Shown here one piece after another: positions 34,632 to 43,265 of a DNA stretch of 64,000 bases. Every line of letters starts with the position of its first letter. The stretch's first letter is position 1. Both the position numbers and the translations under genes were made by a program. Under the pieces are notes generated by a model that was given only the letters and a program-made list of their open reading frames with translations, was not told the DNA's origin and did not search any database. Source of the DNA: Bacteroidales bacterium (lineage in GTDB: Bacteria; Bacteroidota; Bacteroidia; Bacteroidales; UBA932); assembly GCA_017454265.1 (NCBI GenBank), contig JAFTDJ010000049.1, forward strand, positions 1-64,000, in the 5' to 3' direction.

Positions 34632-35827
34632 TGTGCGGTGGTCCAGGTGCTCCAGGAAGGCCGCCCCGCTCCGTATCGGCGAATCTGGGGCGTGTCGTTG
34701 ACTTCGAAGTCTTCGGTAGTATTATTGGTATCCTGCAGGATGATGCGTCCTTCTGCAGTCGTCTCGGCTATTTTACGGACTACGCTCTGGTTGCCTCCGG
34801 TAGTGGTGCACCTGATCCAGCCGGCGTCAAGTTCGGTTTCCAGCCGCTTGTCGGCGGGATTGTCGGTCTTGAGCAGGTCGATTGCGTCCAGGATATCGCT
34901 CTTGAGCACTTCCTGACCGTAGTTATTGGCATGATTTGAAAGAAGATAATGGCCGTCGTCGTGAAAGGGCTGCGAGGGAAAGAAAATCACCCATGCGCTG
35001 TCCGTGAATTTTCCGAACTGGTTCGCCAGGCCGTTCTCCCTGATCGTGCAGGTAAGAATCATGTTTATGGCATTGGCATCGACCTGTCCGCCTTTGTCCT
35101 TGTATTTGTCGCAAATGGTCTCAAACTCTGCGGTGCTCAGGTCCAAGGTGTTTGCGGTCTTGCTGTGGTCTATCGCGGAAGCGGCGATAATGATGGATTC
35201 ACCGGGAGCGACAGGGAAGTCCGTGCCGCTGCCGGGCACCTGCCAAATGTATGTGCCGATGAACACATACTTCTCGGGATTCTCAATGCTTGCGGAGAAG
35301 TCGTACACCTGACAGCTCAAGGGGTCTCCTATGCACAGGCCGTCGGCATATACGGTAACTTCCGAGTTGTTGTATATCTCAAAGAAAGTATCTTTAAGAT
35401 AGCGGGCGGTCGCGGAGCCTGTGACCATGCTGGCATTGTAGTGGATCTCTTTGAACAACAATGCAGAAGCAGCAGTGGCCGCTATCTTTATAGGGCTGTA
35501 CGTCGCCCCTTCTTTAATATCTACGGAAGAAGCGCTTCCTATATAGTTGTAGGCCTTGCCCGCCTTGCTTCCGTGTGCCTGGACCGTCACGTTGTAAATG
35601 CCAGGCACGAGGGAAAAACTAGCCGGGGAGCTGCGCACGAAGTCGCCGGTAATCACTTCCTCCGTGCCCAGATTGGTGAGGGTCACTTTATAGCTCTCGG
35701 GTACAGGAGCATCTCCCAAGGCACTTTCGTCGAGGGTGGGTGACCAGTTTACGAAAACTATCTGCGGTACTTTCTGGCAGGACGCCAGTACGATAATTGC
35801 GCTTAGTGCGAATAATAACTTTCTCAT
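34628..35827 (-). CDS. DUF4876 lipoprotein
   Basis: A 399-residue surface lipoprotein (lipobox VLASC, Cys17). An N-terminal Ig-like domain (about 25-115, with YKVTLTNLGTEEVITGDF) is followed by the lamin-tail-like DUF4876 body, FKEIHYNASMVTGSATARYL, FFEIYNNS and PGESIIIAASAIDHS. It overlaps the TonB-dependent receptor gene by 4 bases on one side and DUF6850 on the other. This receptor-DUF4876-DUF6850 order suggests one envelope complex. Confidence 0.82.
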   Translation of the reverse strand: MRKLLFALSAIIVLASCQKVPQIVFVNWSPTLDESALGDAPVPESYKVTLTNLGTEEVITGDFVRSSPASFSLVPGIYNVTVQAHGSKAGKAYNYIGSASSVDIKEGATYSPIKIAATAASALLFKEIHYNASMVTGSATARYLKDTFFEIYNNSEVTVYADGLCIGDPLSCQVYDFSASIENPEKYVFIGTYIWQVPGSGTDFPVAPGESIIIAASAIDHSKTANTLDLSTAEFETICDKYKDKGGQVDANAINMILTCTIRENGLANQFGKFTDSAWVIFFPSQPFHDDGHYLLSNHANNYGQEVLKSDILDAIDLLKTDNPADKRLETELDAGWIRCTTTGGNQSVVRKIAETTAEGRIILQDTNNTTEDFEVNDTPQIRRYGAGRPSWSTWTTAQ

Positions 35828-38628
35828 ATTTTCAATTTTACTTCAAATCCGAAATACATGGGGTTGTTGAGCTCCGTGTAGGCTCCCTTTGTTATTTCCG
35901 AAGGATCCAGAGGCCTGGAGTTAAATAAGTTGTTTACGTAGAAGGAAGCCGTGAGGAAATTCCGTATCTCCTTGGATACGTTGAGGTTGAATACTACCGT
36001 CGGAATGGTATGGCTGCGGATGAAGCGGGTAGGGGACAGTTGTCCGACCATATACCTGTAAGCCGGATCCGCCGCCATTTCTGCAGTGAAGTCATAGACC
36101 TTGCCGTCGTCGTTGGAAATATAGCGCTGCGGCGCCTCGTCGTTGTGGTATTCTGTCCAGTTTGCCGTGAACACGTTGAACTGGGTGGTCAGCGTAACTA
36201 CGAATCCTATGGACGGGATGTTGTGGGTGGCACGCAGCGTGGTAAGGAACTTTTCGTAGTTGCTCTTCCTTACAAACGGGTCGAATACTGCCACGTGGCT
36301 GTTTATGTAGCTGCCCTGCTTCATGTTAAGGGCAAAAGTCTCCCCGGACGAGGAGGATACGGAATGCATCCAGGCTCCGTTGAGGAAGAACGAAGTCCGT
36401 ATCTCGGGGAAACGGCCAAGGTCCAGTTCGTACTCCACTCCGTAATGGTGTTCATATGCATTGTTGGAAGGGCGGTAATAGGAGAAGAAACGGTGCGTGT
36501 CTGTCTCCAGGCCGAACAGAGGCCCGCCGGAGGCGTCGTGTCCGGCAATGCCCCATACTTTATATGGTACCCAGGCAAAAGTGTCGTAGGATCGGGAAAA
36601 ACTGTATCCGTTCTTCATCAGTTCGTCATAAATGGTGACTCCCAGCCTGTAGCGCCCGGCAATCTTGAGATCAAATCCTATCTCCGCTTTTCGGTTGCGT
36701 GCCATCTGGAGCCCGGGATTTACGGTGCTGTAAATGCGCGTGGTTGCCATAACGGTACGGTCAGATGCCAAGCTCGCCTCCGAGGTGTTGATGTTTACCT
36801 GGTCGTAGTAAGCGTCTGTGGGGTAAAGGTAGGCCGCGGTAGGTGCTTTTGCGGTGATACCGAAGCCTCCACGCAGGGTCCATACCTCCGGAATAAGTTC
36901 CAGGGACGCATTGATGCGCGGACTTAGCGCCGTGAGTCCGTTTACGGCGTCGAAACGCAGGCCGGCGGTGAGGTTGAATGCCCTGTGGAGCACCTTTGTG
37001 CGGAAGGAATTTTCTGCAAAAACGCCGATCTGGTTCACGAAAGGAATGTCGTACAGAGGCCTTTCGCGGTAGCCGGACTCAGTATTGCTGCGTCCCGGCG
37101 GTTTGCCTTCTTCGAACACCAGGCCACGTCCCAGGTTGCCGTCGCTCTTGAAATCCGCCCCCACCAGTATCTTCTCGCTGGTATCTTCCCACTGTTTGAA
37201 GAAGTTAAGGTACGCCTTTGCAAAAGTGTTGAGCTCCTTGCCATAGAAATCGTAATGGCAGAAATAGGTGTAGGGAGTCATTATCGCGTATGCGCCGGAA
37301 GTCCCCGGATTGGTGATTTCATTGCCATAGATATCGAAAAGTCTCTTTCCGACAGCATCCGCAACCGTGGTCCCGTCCGTCATGTTTGTGGTAAAGATGG
37401 CTATGGCGTTGATGTTGTCCTGCTCGTGGAATGACTGCTTCCAGGTAAAGGAGTTGGAGAGGTCATAACGGAGGGTTTTAAGCCACCCTCTGTTGATTGT
37501 CCAGGTGCCGTTGGTGTTGATGCGGTAGCCTATGTTCGTGCCGCCTGACGCCAGGTTGGTGCGGAGGTCGTCGGGGTTCTTGTCGCGGGTGTCCTTGCCC
37601 AGGCGCAGGTCCAGGGCGGTGGAGGTGTTCAGCTGGCCGAAGCGTTTGGACCACAGCCCCTTGAGATTGAGCCTGCGGTAGTGGGCATAGGATTCGGTCG
37701 TCTTGGCGTTGCTGTACGCGTAATCGCCGCTGACATGCAGGTCTCCCGCCTCAGGTCCCAGCCTGAAGCCCTTGGATACCGCCGCCTGATAGATTTTCGG
37801 GTCTGCCTTGAGCCTTACGGTAAGCGGCTCTGCACCGGCCTTGGAGTTGATGATAACGGCGCCTGAGGTAAGGTCCCCGTACTGCACGGAGGGTATGCCG
37901 CGGATAATCTCCACCGATTCTATATTATCCGTGGAAAGCTGGCGTACGTCTATTCCTCCGTTGGGACTGGCGCCTCCGGCGGAAACGGAAGTGCCGGCTA
38001 TGGCGGAAGATACGCCGTTCATGGCGGCAGTGATGCCCTCCATGTTGGCATTGTTGGACATTGGAGCTCCGTCAACTATGATAGCGGTGCCCAGGCTGTT
38101 CATATCGCTGCCGCTGACGGAGCGGAGAGTGATGCTGTGGGCGGAGCTCAGGTCCGGGTTGCTTATCGTCGCCCCCGGAAGCAGGCCCATGATGTCCCTG
38201 AGCGAGCTGGTCTGGCTGTGGTCTATCGCCTGACGGGAGATGAGAGACGCAGTGGACTCCCCGGCTTTACTGGCCTCTGCCACGACGTGCACTTCTTCCA
38301 GGCGGAAGGAACTGCGTTTGAGGGTGAAGTCCTTCTGCAGGCTGCCGCGTATGACCAGGGTCGTGTCCAGAGACTCGTATCCTATAAGCTGAATGCTGAG
38401 TTCGTAACTTCCGCTGTCCAGCCCTGCTATGCGATACGCGCCCTTGGAGTCTGTAGTGGCGTACAGTCCTGCAGGCTTGAGAAGCACCACGGCGTAGTCC
38501 ACAGGCGTGCGCACCCCGTCTTCCACGGTGTAAACGGTGCCGTGGATTTCTGCCTTCTTCTGAGCCGCAAGGGTCACCGGCAGCAAAAGGGCAGACAGGA
38601 GCAGTATGAGCCTAACGCGTATGCGCAT
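35824..38628 (-). CDS. TonB-dependent receptor with carboxypeptidase-like N-terminal domain
   Basis: A 934-residue outer-membrane receptor. It has a signal peptide and a CarboxypepD-regulatory-like domain (about 28-108, with DSKGAYRIAGLDSGSYELSI). The plug has the SLRDIMGLLPGATISNPD and IEIIRGIPSVQYGDLTSGAVI segments, followed by a 22-strand barrel region. No SusD partner is adjacent, so this is not a standard polysaccharide locus. A metal chelate or peptide cargo is more likely. Its start overlaps the peptidase gene by 17 bases. Confidence 0.92.
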   Translation of the reverse strand: MRIRVRLILLLSALLLPVTLAAQKKAEIHGTVYTVEDGVRTPVDYAVVLLKPAGLYATTDSKGAYRIAGLDSGSYELSIQLIGYESLDTTLVIRGSLQKDFTLKRSSFRLEEVHVVAEASKAGESTASLISRQAIDHSQTSSLRDIMGLLPGATISNPDLSSAHSITLRSVSGSDMNSLGTAIIVDGAPMSNNANMEGITAAMNGVSSAIAGTSVSAGGASPNGGIDVRQLSTDNIESVEIIRGIPSVQYGDLTSGAVIINSKAGAEPLTVRLKADPKIYQAAVSKGFRLGPEAGDLHVSGDYAYSNAKTTESYAHYRRLNLKGLWSKRFGQLNTSTALDLRLGKDTRDKNPDDLRTNLASGGTNIGYRINTNGTWTINRGWLKTLRYDLSNSFTWKQSFHEQDNINAIAIFTTNMTDGTTVADAVGKRLFDIYGNEITNPGTSGAYAIMTPYTYFCHYDFYGKELNTFAKAYLNFFKQWEDTSEKILVGADFKSDGNLGRGLVFEEGKPPGRSNTESGYRERPLYDIPFVNQIGVFAENSFRTKVLHRAFNLTAGLRFDAVNGLTALSPRINASLELIPEVWTLRGGFGITAKAPTAAYLYPTDAYYDQVNINTSEASLASDRTVMATTRIYSTVNPGLQMARNRKAEIGFDLKIAGRYRLGVTIYDELMKNGYSFSRSYDTFAWVPYKVWGIAGHDASGGPLFGLETDTHRFFSYYRPSNNAYEHHYGVEYELDLGRFPEIRTSFFLNGAWMHSVSSSSGETFALNMKQGSYINSHVAVFDPFVRKSNYEKFLTTLRATHNIPSIGFVVTLTTQFNVFTANWTEYHNDEAPQRYISNDDGKVYDFTAEMAADPAYRYMVGQLSPTRFIRSHTIPTVVFNLNVSKEIRNFLTASFYVNNLFNSRPLDPSEITKGAYTELNNPMYFGFEVKLKI

Positions 38629-40684
38629 TGTCTTCCAATCTTCTGAGGGAGCGGGTTATTTCATCCGCGACGGCAATGTCTGCGGCGGCGATGCCTTTCA
38701 GAGTGTCATATATGTACTGCCGGCGGAAAGAGAGTGTGTACCAGCCAAGGGCCTCTGCAGCCTGTACACGGAGGGCCGACGTGGAGGATTCGTCTGCAAC
38801 GAGCTTGAGCATGGGGTCGATAGCCGAAGGCCTGCAGTAATTGCGCTGGGAGCTCACTGTCTGGCTGCGTTCCTTTTCGTTTGCCCCGGGCAGGCAAATT
38901 GCTGCGATGTCGGAGTCGCTGCTCTCAATTATCCGGCGTACACGGGAGCATAGTTCGTCCATCTCATCTTTCACGGGCCATATGCCGTTCCAGGCGTCAC
39001 GCAGGGCTTTCTCTGCCTCGTCCGTTCCGTAAAGGGCGAGGGCGCCGAACAGGTGATAGCGTACGCGGGCACTCTCCAGCGGGTTCAAGTAATGTGATGC
39101 GATGGAAGGCAGCAGCGACGGGTCGCCGTCAGTTTCGGCATAGCGGGCGGCCATACGGCGTATCATTTCGTACGAATCATCCAGTCCGGCAAGCACGGCG
39201 GCGTTCACCAGCCTGAAGTCGCGTGCCTCGCGGATAATGTGGTAGAAGGCCTCCAGGCGTACATTCATGCTGGGATTGCTTTTCAGGATGCCCAGACACT
39301 TTTCCGGACTGTACCGGCCATCGTGAATCTTCAGGGCCTCCAGGTCCGGGGTCTTCCCGGCAGAAGGCTCGAAGCAATATGTAGGGTCGCCGAAGAGATG
39401 GGACTCCAGGGTGGAGTAGTTGCGCACCCAGTTTCCTATGCACATGCCTGTAGTCAGGAGCCCTGCAAGTTCATTCTTCCAATGGTCCTGGATGATGTTC
39501 ACGGAGTTGGCGGTTACTGCCATCGTACGGCTTCCGTGCGAAAAAGCGTAACGTGCCGCGATGTAATCGGGATGCAGGAATGCGCCGTTGAAGCATGCGT
39601 CGAGCAACACTACCTTGGCGGCAGGGGTATAGCCGTCGAGATCTTCAAGGATAATGTCGACGGAGGCGGCCCGGACGGAATCCCTGGCGCTGACCTCGGG
39701 ATCGTCCCATCCGGAAAGCCAGCTCGGGGGTACGTCCCAGGCGCTCAAAATCTCCCGTGCAGCCGCATCCTTGTCCTTTGCGCGTCGCATTTTGCTGCGG
39801 AATGCAGCCTTGGCGTTCTCCAGATGCTCGCCGGTCATATATGTGTAAGGCTCTTTGCTTATATACTGCGCACCTACGGCTCCGTGGGTGTGAAGGTGGG
39901 CGAAATCAAGACCGGGGTCGGCCAGTGCGGCCAGCAGTCGTGTACGGGTGAAACGGTCTTCGTCGAAGTTGAGGAACCGAACCTGCCCTTCGGGCTCGGC
40001 GAGCGCAAACTGCTCGTAGAATGCGCGCTCTTCGTCTATTCTGGCGTTGAAACTCTCAGAACTGTTGCCGTGTCCTCCGAAGTGGAATACCTTGTCCAGT
40101 TTTTCACGCTTTGATTTAGCAGCTGCGGCACGCTCCAGAAACTCGCAGATGAGTTCGTCGAAACTGTGCTCAGGGTCGCTCTGAGAGGGCTTTATTCGGG
40201 CGGTGTATATCTCGCACTGCACCCTTTGCGCCCCCTCGGGCTGCAGATCGTAGTAGAAGAGCCTTCCGTCTTGCTGCAGCGGAGAAAAGATGAGGTCGAA
40301 GTCGTCGTAAAAACGGTCCGACGGTATGCTGGAGCGCTTTATGGGCATCTTCGGGTTCATCTTGAAAGCGGTGGCCAGATGGTGCGCACGGCGAATCATA
40401 GGCACCGGAATGTCTCCCACAAGAACCGCTCCTTCCAGCTTCTGCTTCTTCCAAAGATACTTGAGGGTATCTCGTATGAGTTCCGGACGGCATCCTTGCG
40501 GAGTAACGATTACGAATACTTTCTTGCCGTCGTATTTGCGTATGGCAGATGCATATTTTTGTGCGGAGGCCTCTACCGACGGGGCGCTGGCTCCGTCAAC
40601 GACTACCGCGACGCTTCCTTTGCGGGCAGCGGCTGAAAAGCCGGCGGTCATGGCTATCAGCAGTATTGCTGTGAATTTTCTCAT
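38612..40684 (-). CDS. Gingipain-type (C25-like) cysteine peptidase with helical-repeat C-terminus
   Basis: A 690-residue exported protein (signal peptide MRKFTAILLIAMTAGFSAAA). The caspase-fold core shows HLHTHGAVG with the catalytic His at 267 (or 265) and VVLLDACFNGAFLHPDY with Cys364, as in clan CD peptidases. ESHLFGDPTYCF near 427-438 matches the closing LxGDP block of C25 enzymes. The last 230 residues are alpha-helical and HEAT-like (YEMIRRMAARYAE, VRYHLFGALALYG). The start at 40684 is 1 base after the fimbrillin-like stop. There is no gingipain-type adhesin region or CTD sorting signal. It could mature a neighbouring surface protein or the small peptide. Confidence 0.8.
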   Translation of the reverse strand: MRKFTAILLIAMTAGFSAAARKGSVAVVVDGASAPSVEASAQKYASAIRKYDGKKVFVIVTPQGCRPELIRDTLKYLWKKQKLEGAVLVGDIPVPMIRRAHHLATAFKMNPKMPIKRSSIPSDRFYDDFDLIFSPLQQDGRLFYYDLQPEGAQRVQCEIYTARIKPSQSDPEHSFDELICEFLERAAAAKSKREKLDKVFHFGGHGNSSESFNARIDEERAFYEQFALAEPEGQVRFLNFDEDRFTRTRLLAALADPGLDFAHLHTHGAVGAQYISKEPYTYMTGEHLENAKAAFRSKMRRAKDKDAAAREILSAWDVPPSWLSGWDDPEVSARDSVRAASVDIILEDLDGYTPAAKVVLLDACFNGAFLHPDYIAARYAFSHGSRTMAVTANSVNIIQDHWKNELAGLLTTGMCIGNWVRNYSTLESHLFGDPTYCFEPSAGKTPDLEALKIHDGRYSPEKCLGILKSNPSMNVRLEAFYHIIREARDFRLVNAAVLAGLDDSYEMIRRMAARYAETDGDPSLLPSIASHYLNPLESARVRYHLFGALALYGTDEAEKALRDAWNGIWPVKDEMDELCSRVRRIIESSDSDIAAICLPGANEKERSQTVSSQRNYCRPSAIDPMLKLVADESSTSALRVQAAEALGWYTLSFRRQYIYDTLKGIAAADIAVADEITRSLRRLEDNAHTR

Positions 40685-40685
40685 T

Positions 40686-43058
40686 TTATTTCTCTTTTGC
40701 TGCGCGTATGGGATAAACGTACTGGCGATAAGAGCCATAATTTGTATTTACGGACGTGTTTGTACCGTACATATAGTAAGCGGAGTTCAGCTGGTTGGGG
40801 TTGCCGCTCCAGTATGAGCACTGGAAGCCCACATTTCGGAGTGCGCCGAAGACGGAGGTGGAGGTGGTGTTGCTGGTGCTCATGGAGCCGCATGCAGGGA
40901 AGAAGGTGGTCTCTCCGCCTTTGTCGGGTTTGGCATAAAAAGTCCAGCCATGGTTGAATCCGTCCGTGGTGTTGGCGGGGGAGAAAGCAGTGAACGCTGC
41001 TATCGGCGGCAGGCAGAACCCCACCGGACAAGGGTCGTACACTGTTTTGACTACCTTATCGGTAGAACCGAGATTCGCCTGTGCGGCGTTCCAGGCGTTG
41101 ACATACTTGTTGTCTCCGCCGGAGGTGATGTTGTAAACGGACGGATGACGTATGAATGCCGCGAGGTCATTGCCCAAAACCGCGGCGCGTGTGCCTGTGG
41201 TATCGCGGCGCTCGCCGGTATACCAGGTCTTTTTGCGGAAGTTCACAGTGTTGTCCGGGGCCGGTACGCCGCTGTCGGTATACTGGGTGCCGTCGCTGGA
41301 TACGAAGGGGTCTTTCCGGCCCCATTGGAAGAACGGACAGTTTCCAAGCTCGTTTGCGGGAAGGCTCGCTCCCATCTGCATCAGGGTGAATTCGATAACC
41401 TTTCCGCTGCCGTTCTCGGTGAGCCTTACCGTGGTGCTGCGGGATTCGTAAGTAACGGCGCTGCACGGGTGCACCCAGCCAAGGTTAATGCGCATCATGT
41501 CATAGCTGACGCCGGCTTTGTTGGTGACGGAAACCGGCTTCAGCTCTTCGTCTGAGGCGCCTGAAACCCATATATGCCAGCTCCACAGTACCGTGCCTTC
41601 CGAGTTGAGGACGCTCAGTACGGCATTGCCTTCCCGTATTCTGGCGGACGGCACCTCGAATACAACCTTGTCTCCGTCCAGGCTCACTTCATCGGACACC
41701 AGGCCGAGGGCGTCCTGCCACTCGATGCGTGCGCCGACGGCTCCTTTGATGTAGGGACTTCCTATAGCCGCACCGCTGCCGTCTATGAGTACCGGAAGTA
41801 CGCTGCTGCCACTGCCGGAAGCCGTATAGGCTGAGATGTTGGGGCTTCCGTTCTTGATGGCGTTTCCGTACACGAGAGGGAAGGAGTACCAGCCCGGAGC
41901 GCGAACTATGTAGCAGTTGGCGGTGTTGACGCCGGTCAATCCTGCTCCAAGGGTGTTGTTGTTGTCTGTTGAAAGGTCGATTGGAGATGCTTTGCTGCCG
42001 CGGGGCGCTGCTGCGCGAAGGCGCGAGGTGGCCTCGCTGTCGCCGCCGCTGCCGGCTGCGGGCAGAAGATTTACGCTCCCGGAGGCTGCTGTGACCCCGC
42101 TCCCTAAGCCATCGCCGGTTATCTCCTGCGTGAAGCCGGAGTCGGATATTACGCTATAGTTGATTCGGGTGCGTCCTGAGTAACTGTAAATAAGGGTACG
42201 CTCCTGGCCGGGGAAGATGGAGCCGGAATGCTCTCCGTCGTCGTAAAAGAAGCAGAATGATTCACCCGCCCCGGAAAGGGTCATGTCCAGAGGCCCGGTA
42301 CGCAGGCGCCGGCTTCTGCCTGCGCTGACGCTGTTGACCGTGCACTTGACGGCTTCGCCTGCATCGCCTTTCAAGCTTACGGTGACGCCGCGCTGAAAAA
42401 CCTGGGGAATCACTGCCAGGTAGTACTTTCCTTTAGGCAGCACGGCGCCCCCGTTGGAAACGCTCACTTCCTTGTATCCTTTGATTACCGTAGTCACGGG
42501 CGGTGTATCGTCTTTGGTGGATACAGCTATCCTTACTGTGCCGGCAATCAACTCGCCGTTGTTGCCTCGGAACGAGATGCTCCTGACTCCGTCTGTCTGC
42601 AGGTCGGCTTCTACCAGAGTGACGCAGTTCTGGAAATGCAGCTCGTCTGACTTGGTGCCTGCCACTGCAATGATATTGCTGAACTGATCCTGAATGGCTT
42701 TCTGCTCTGATGGAATGGTGGTGGTAAGGAATCCGGTGGAGTTCGTGGCGTCCGGATCGTATGGATACAGGGCGTAATATGTGCTCTGGGGACTGGCTAT
42801 AGTGCCTTCCACCCAGAAAGACTCCCCGTATCCGGTAACGTTGAACAGACAGTTATCTGTCTTTGCAAACAGCGAAACCCGGTCTTTTCCGCCTTCCCAG
42901 CATATTTTGTAGTCTGAGCCCAGAAGCGCCCTGGTTTCTTCGGAAGAAATTGAAAACCGTACGGTTTCACCGGCAGGAATTGCGGCCTCGAACTGCTCCG
43001 GGGCGCAGGATGCGGCTGCAAGGGTAGCGGCGACAAAAACGACAAAGTACTTTTTCAT
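40686..43058 (-). CDS. Large fimbrillin-like lipoprotein with FISUMP-like C-terminal domain
   Basis: A 790-residue lipoprotein (lipobox AAASC, Cys18). The N-terminal half has fimbrillin-type strands (YYALYPYDPDATN, LPKGKYYLAVIP). A central Ig/BACON-like part (IWVSGASDEELKPVSVTN, STTVRLTENGSGKVIEFTLMQ) leads to a C-terminal domain with DPCPVGFCLPP, WSGNPNQLNSAYYM and YVYPIRA. That pattern resembles the FISUMP paralogous domain of fimbrial tip proteins. It lies 12 bases downstream of the 40-codon ORF and 1 base before the cysteine peptidase gene, and is a candidate substrate of the latter. Confidence 0.75.
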   Translation of the reverse strand: MKKYFVVFVAATLAAASCAPEQFEAAIPAGETVRFSISSEETRALLGSDYKICWEGGKDRVSLFAKTDNCLFNVTGYGESFWVEGTIASPQSTYYALYPYDPDATNSTGFLTTTIPSEQKAIQDQFSNIIAVAGTKSDELHFQNCVTLVEADLQTDGVRSISFRGNNGELIAGTVRIAVSTKDDTPPVTTVIKGYKEVSVSNGGAVLPKGKYYLAVIPQVFQRGVTVSLKGDAGEAVKCTVNSVSAGRSRRLRTGPLDMTLSGAGESFCFFYDDGEHSGSIFPGQERTLIYSYSGRTRINYSVISDSGFTQEITGDGLGSGVTAASGSVNLLPAAGSGGDSEATSRLRAAAPRGSKASPIDLSTDNNNTLGAGLTGVNTANCYIVRAPGWYSFPLVYGNAIKNGSPNISAYTASGSGSSVLPVLIDGSGAAIGSPYIKGAVGARIEWQDALGLVSDEVSLDGDKVVFEVPSARIREGNAVLSVLNSEGTVLWSWHIWVSGASDEELKPVSVTNKAGVSYDMMRINLGWVHPCSAVTYESRSTTVRLTENGSGKVIEFTLMQMGASLPANELGNCPFFQWGRKDPFVSSDGTQYTDSGVPAPDNTVNFRKKTWYTGERRDTTGTRAAVLGNDLAAFIRHPSVYNITSGGDNKYVNAWNAAQANLGSTDKVVKTVYDPCPVGFCLPPIAAFTAFSPANTTDGFNHGWTFYAKPDKGGETTFFPACGSMSTSNTTSTSVFGALRNVGFQCSYWSGNPNQLNSAYYMYGTNTSVNTNYGSYRQYVYPIRAAKEK

Positions 43059-43070
43059 GATAACTCCCTC

Positions 43071-43193
43071 CTACCAGTCTATGTCGTCCGATTGCGTGAA
43101 ATCGTCTATGTCTGTTCCGGTAAGGCTGTCACAAAGGACTTGCAACACGTCAGCCTCAAGCTCCGCGATGTTGGGCTTAATATATCTACGCAT
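43071..43193 (-). CDS. Small 40-residue acidic-tail peptide (leader/precursor-like)
   Basis: An ORF of 41 codons including stop. The peptide starts MRRYIKPNIAELEAD, has a core VLQVLCDSLTGT and ends DIDDFTQSDDIDW, with seven Asp in the last 13 residues. I start at ATG 43193 because the -7 element (43217-43224) precludes a frame reaching 43253; ATG 43199 would add two residues. It is the first gene of the peptidase/TonB receptor operon and lies 12 bases before the fimbrillin-like gene. The layout parallels the ORF at 7128-7259. Short proteins beginning M(K/R)xYIKP are, to my knowledge, frequent but uncharacterised in Bacteroidales. A regulatory, chaperone or processed-peptide role is open. Confidence 0.65.
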   Translation of the reverse strand: MRRYIKPNIAELEADVLQVLCDSLTGTDIDDFTQSDDIDW

Positions 43194-43212
43194 GTACATA
43201 ACTATTCTAATC

Positions 43213-43226
43213 CCTACAAAAGTAGG
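43213..43226. repeat. Short inverted repeat over the -7 element
   Basis: CCTAC-AAAA-GTAGG, a perfect 5-bp inverted repeat with a 4-base centre that contains most of the -7 box of the peptidase operon. It could be an operator or chance. Confidence 0.4.
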
Positions 43227-43247
43227 AATTTCCGGGGAGAATTGAAA
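43217..43247 (-). promoter_or_regulatory. Promoter of small ORF/fimbrillin/peptidase/TonB operon
   Basis: On the minus strand TTTC (43244-43247), 19-nt spacer, TACTTTTG (43217-43224): a near-consensus promoter directly downstream of the pnp stop. The predicted leader is about 18 nt. Confidence 0.65.
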
Positions 43248-43265
43248 TACCAAGTATTGAGGATT

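Noticed and set aside
35824..38628. SusC/SusD polysaccharide utilisation locus
   Set aside because: No SusD-like lipoprotein, glycoside hydrolase or hybrid sensor is adjacent; the receptor's neighbours are DUF4876 and a peptidase.
43071..43253. A 60-codon version of the small ORF starting at 43253
   Set aside because: It would begin upstream of the -33 box and run through the -7 element; the 40-codon start at 43193 follows the promoter and fits the family-like N-terminus.
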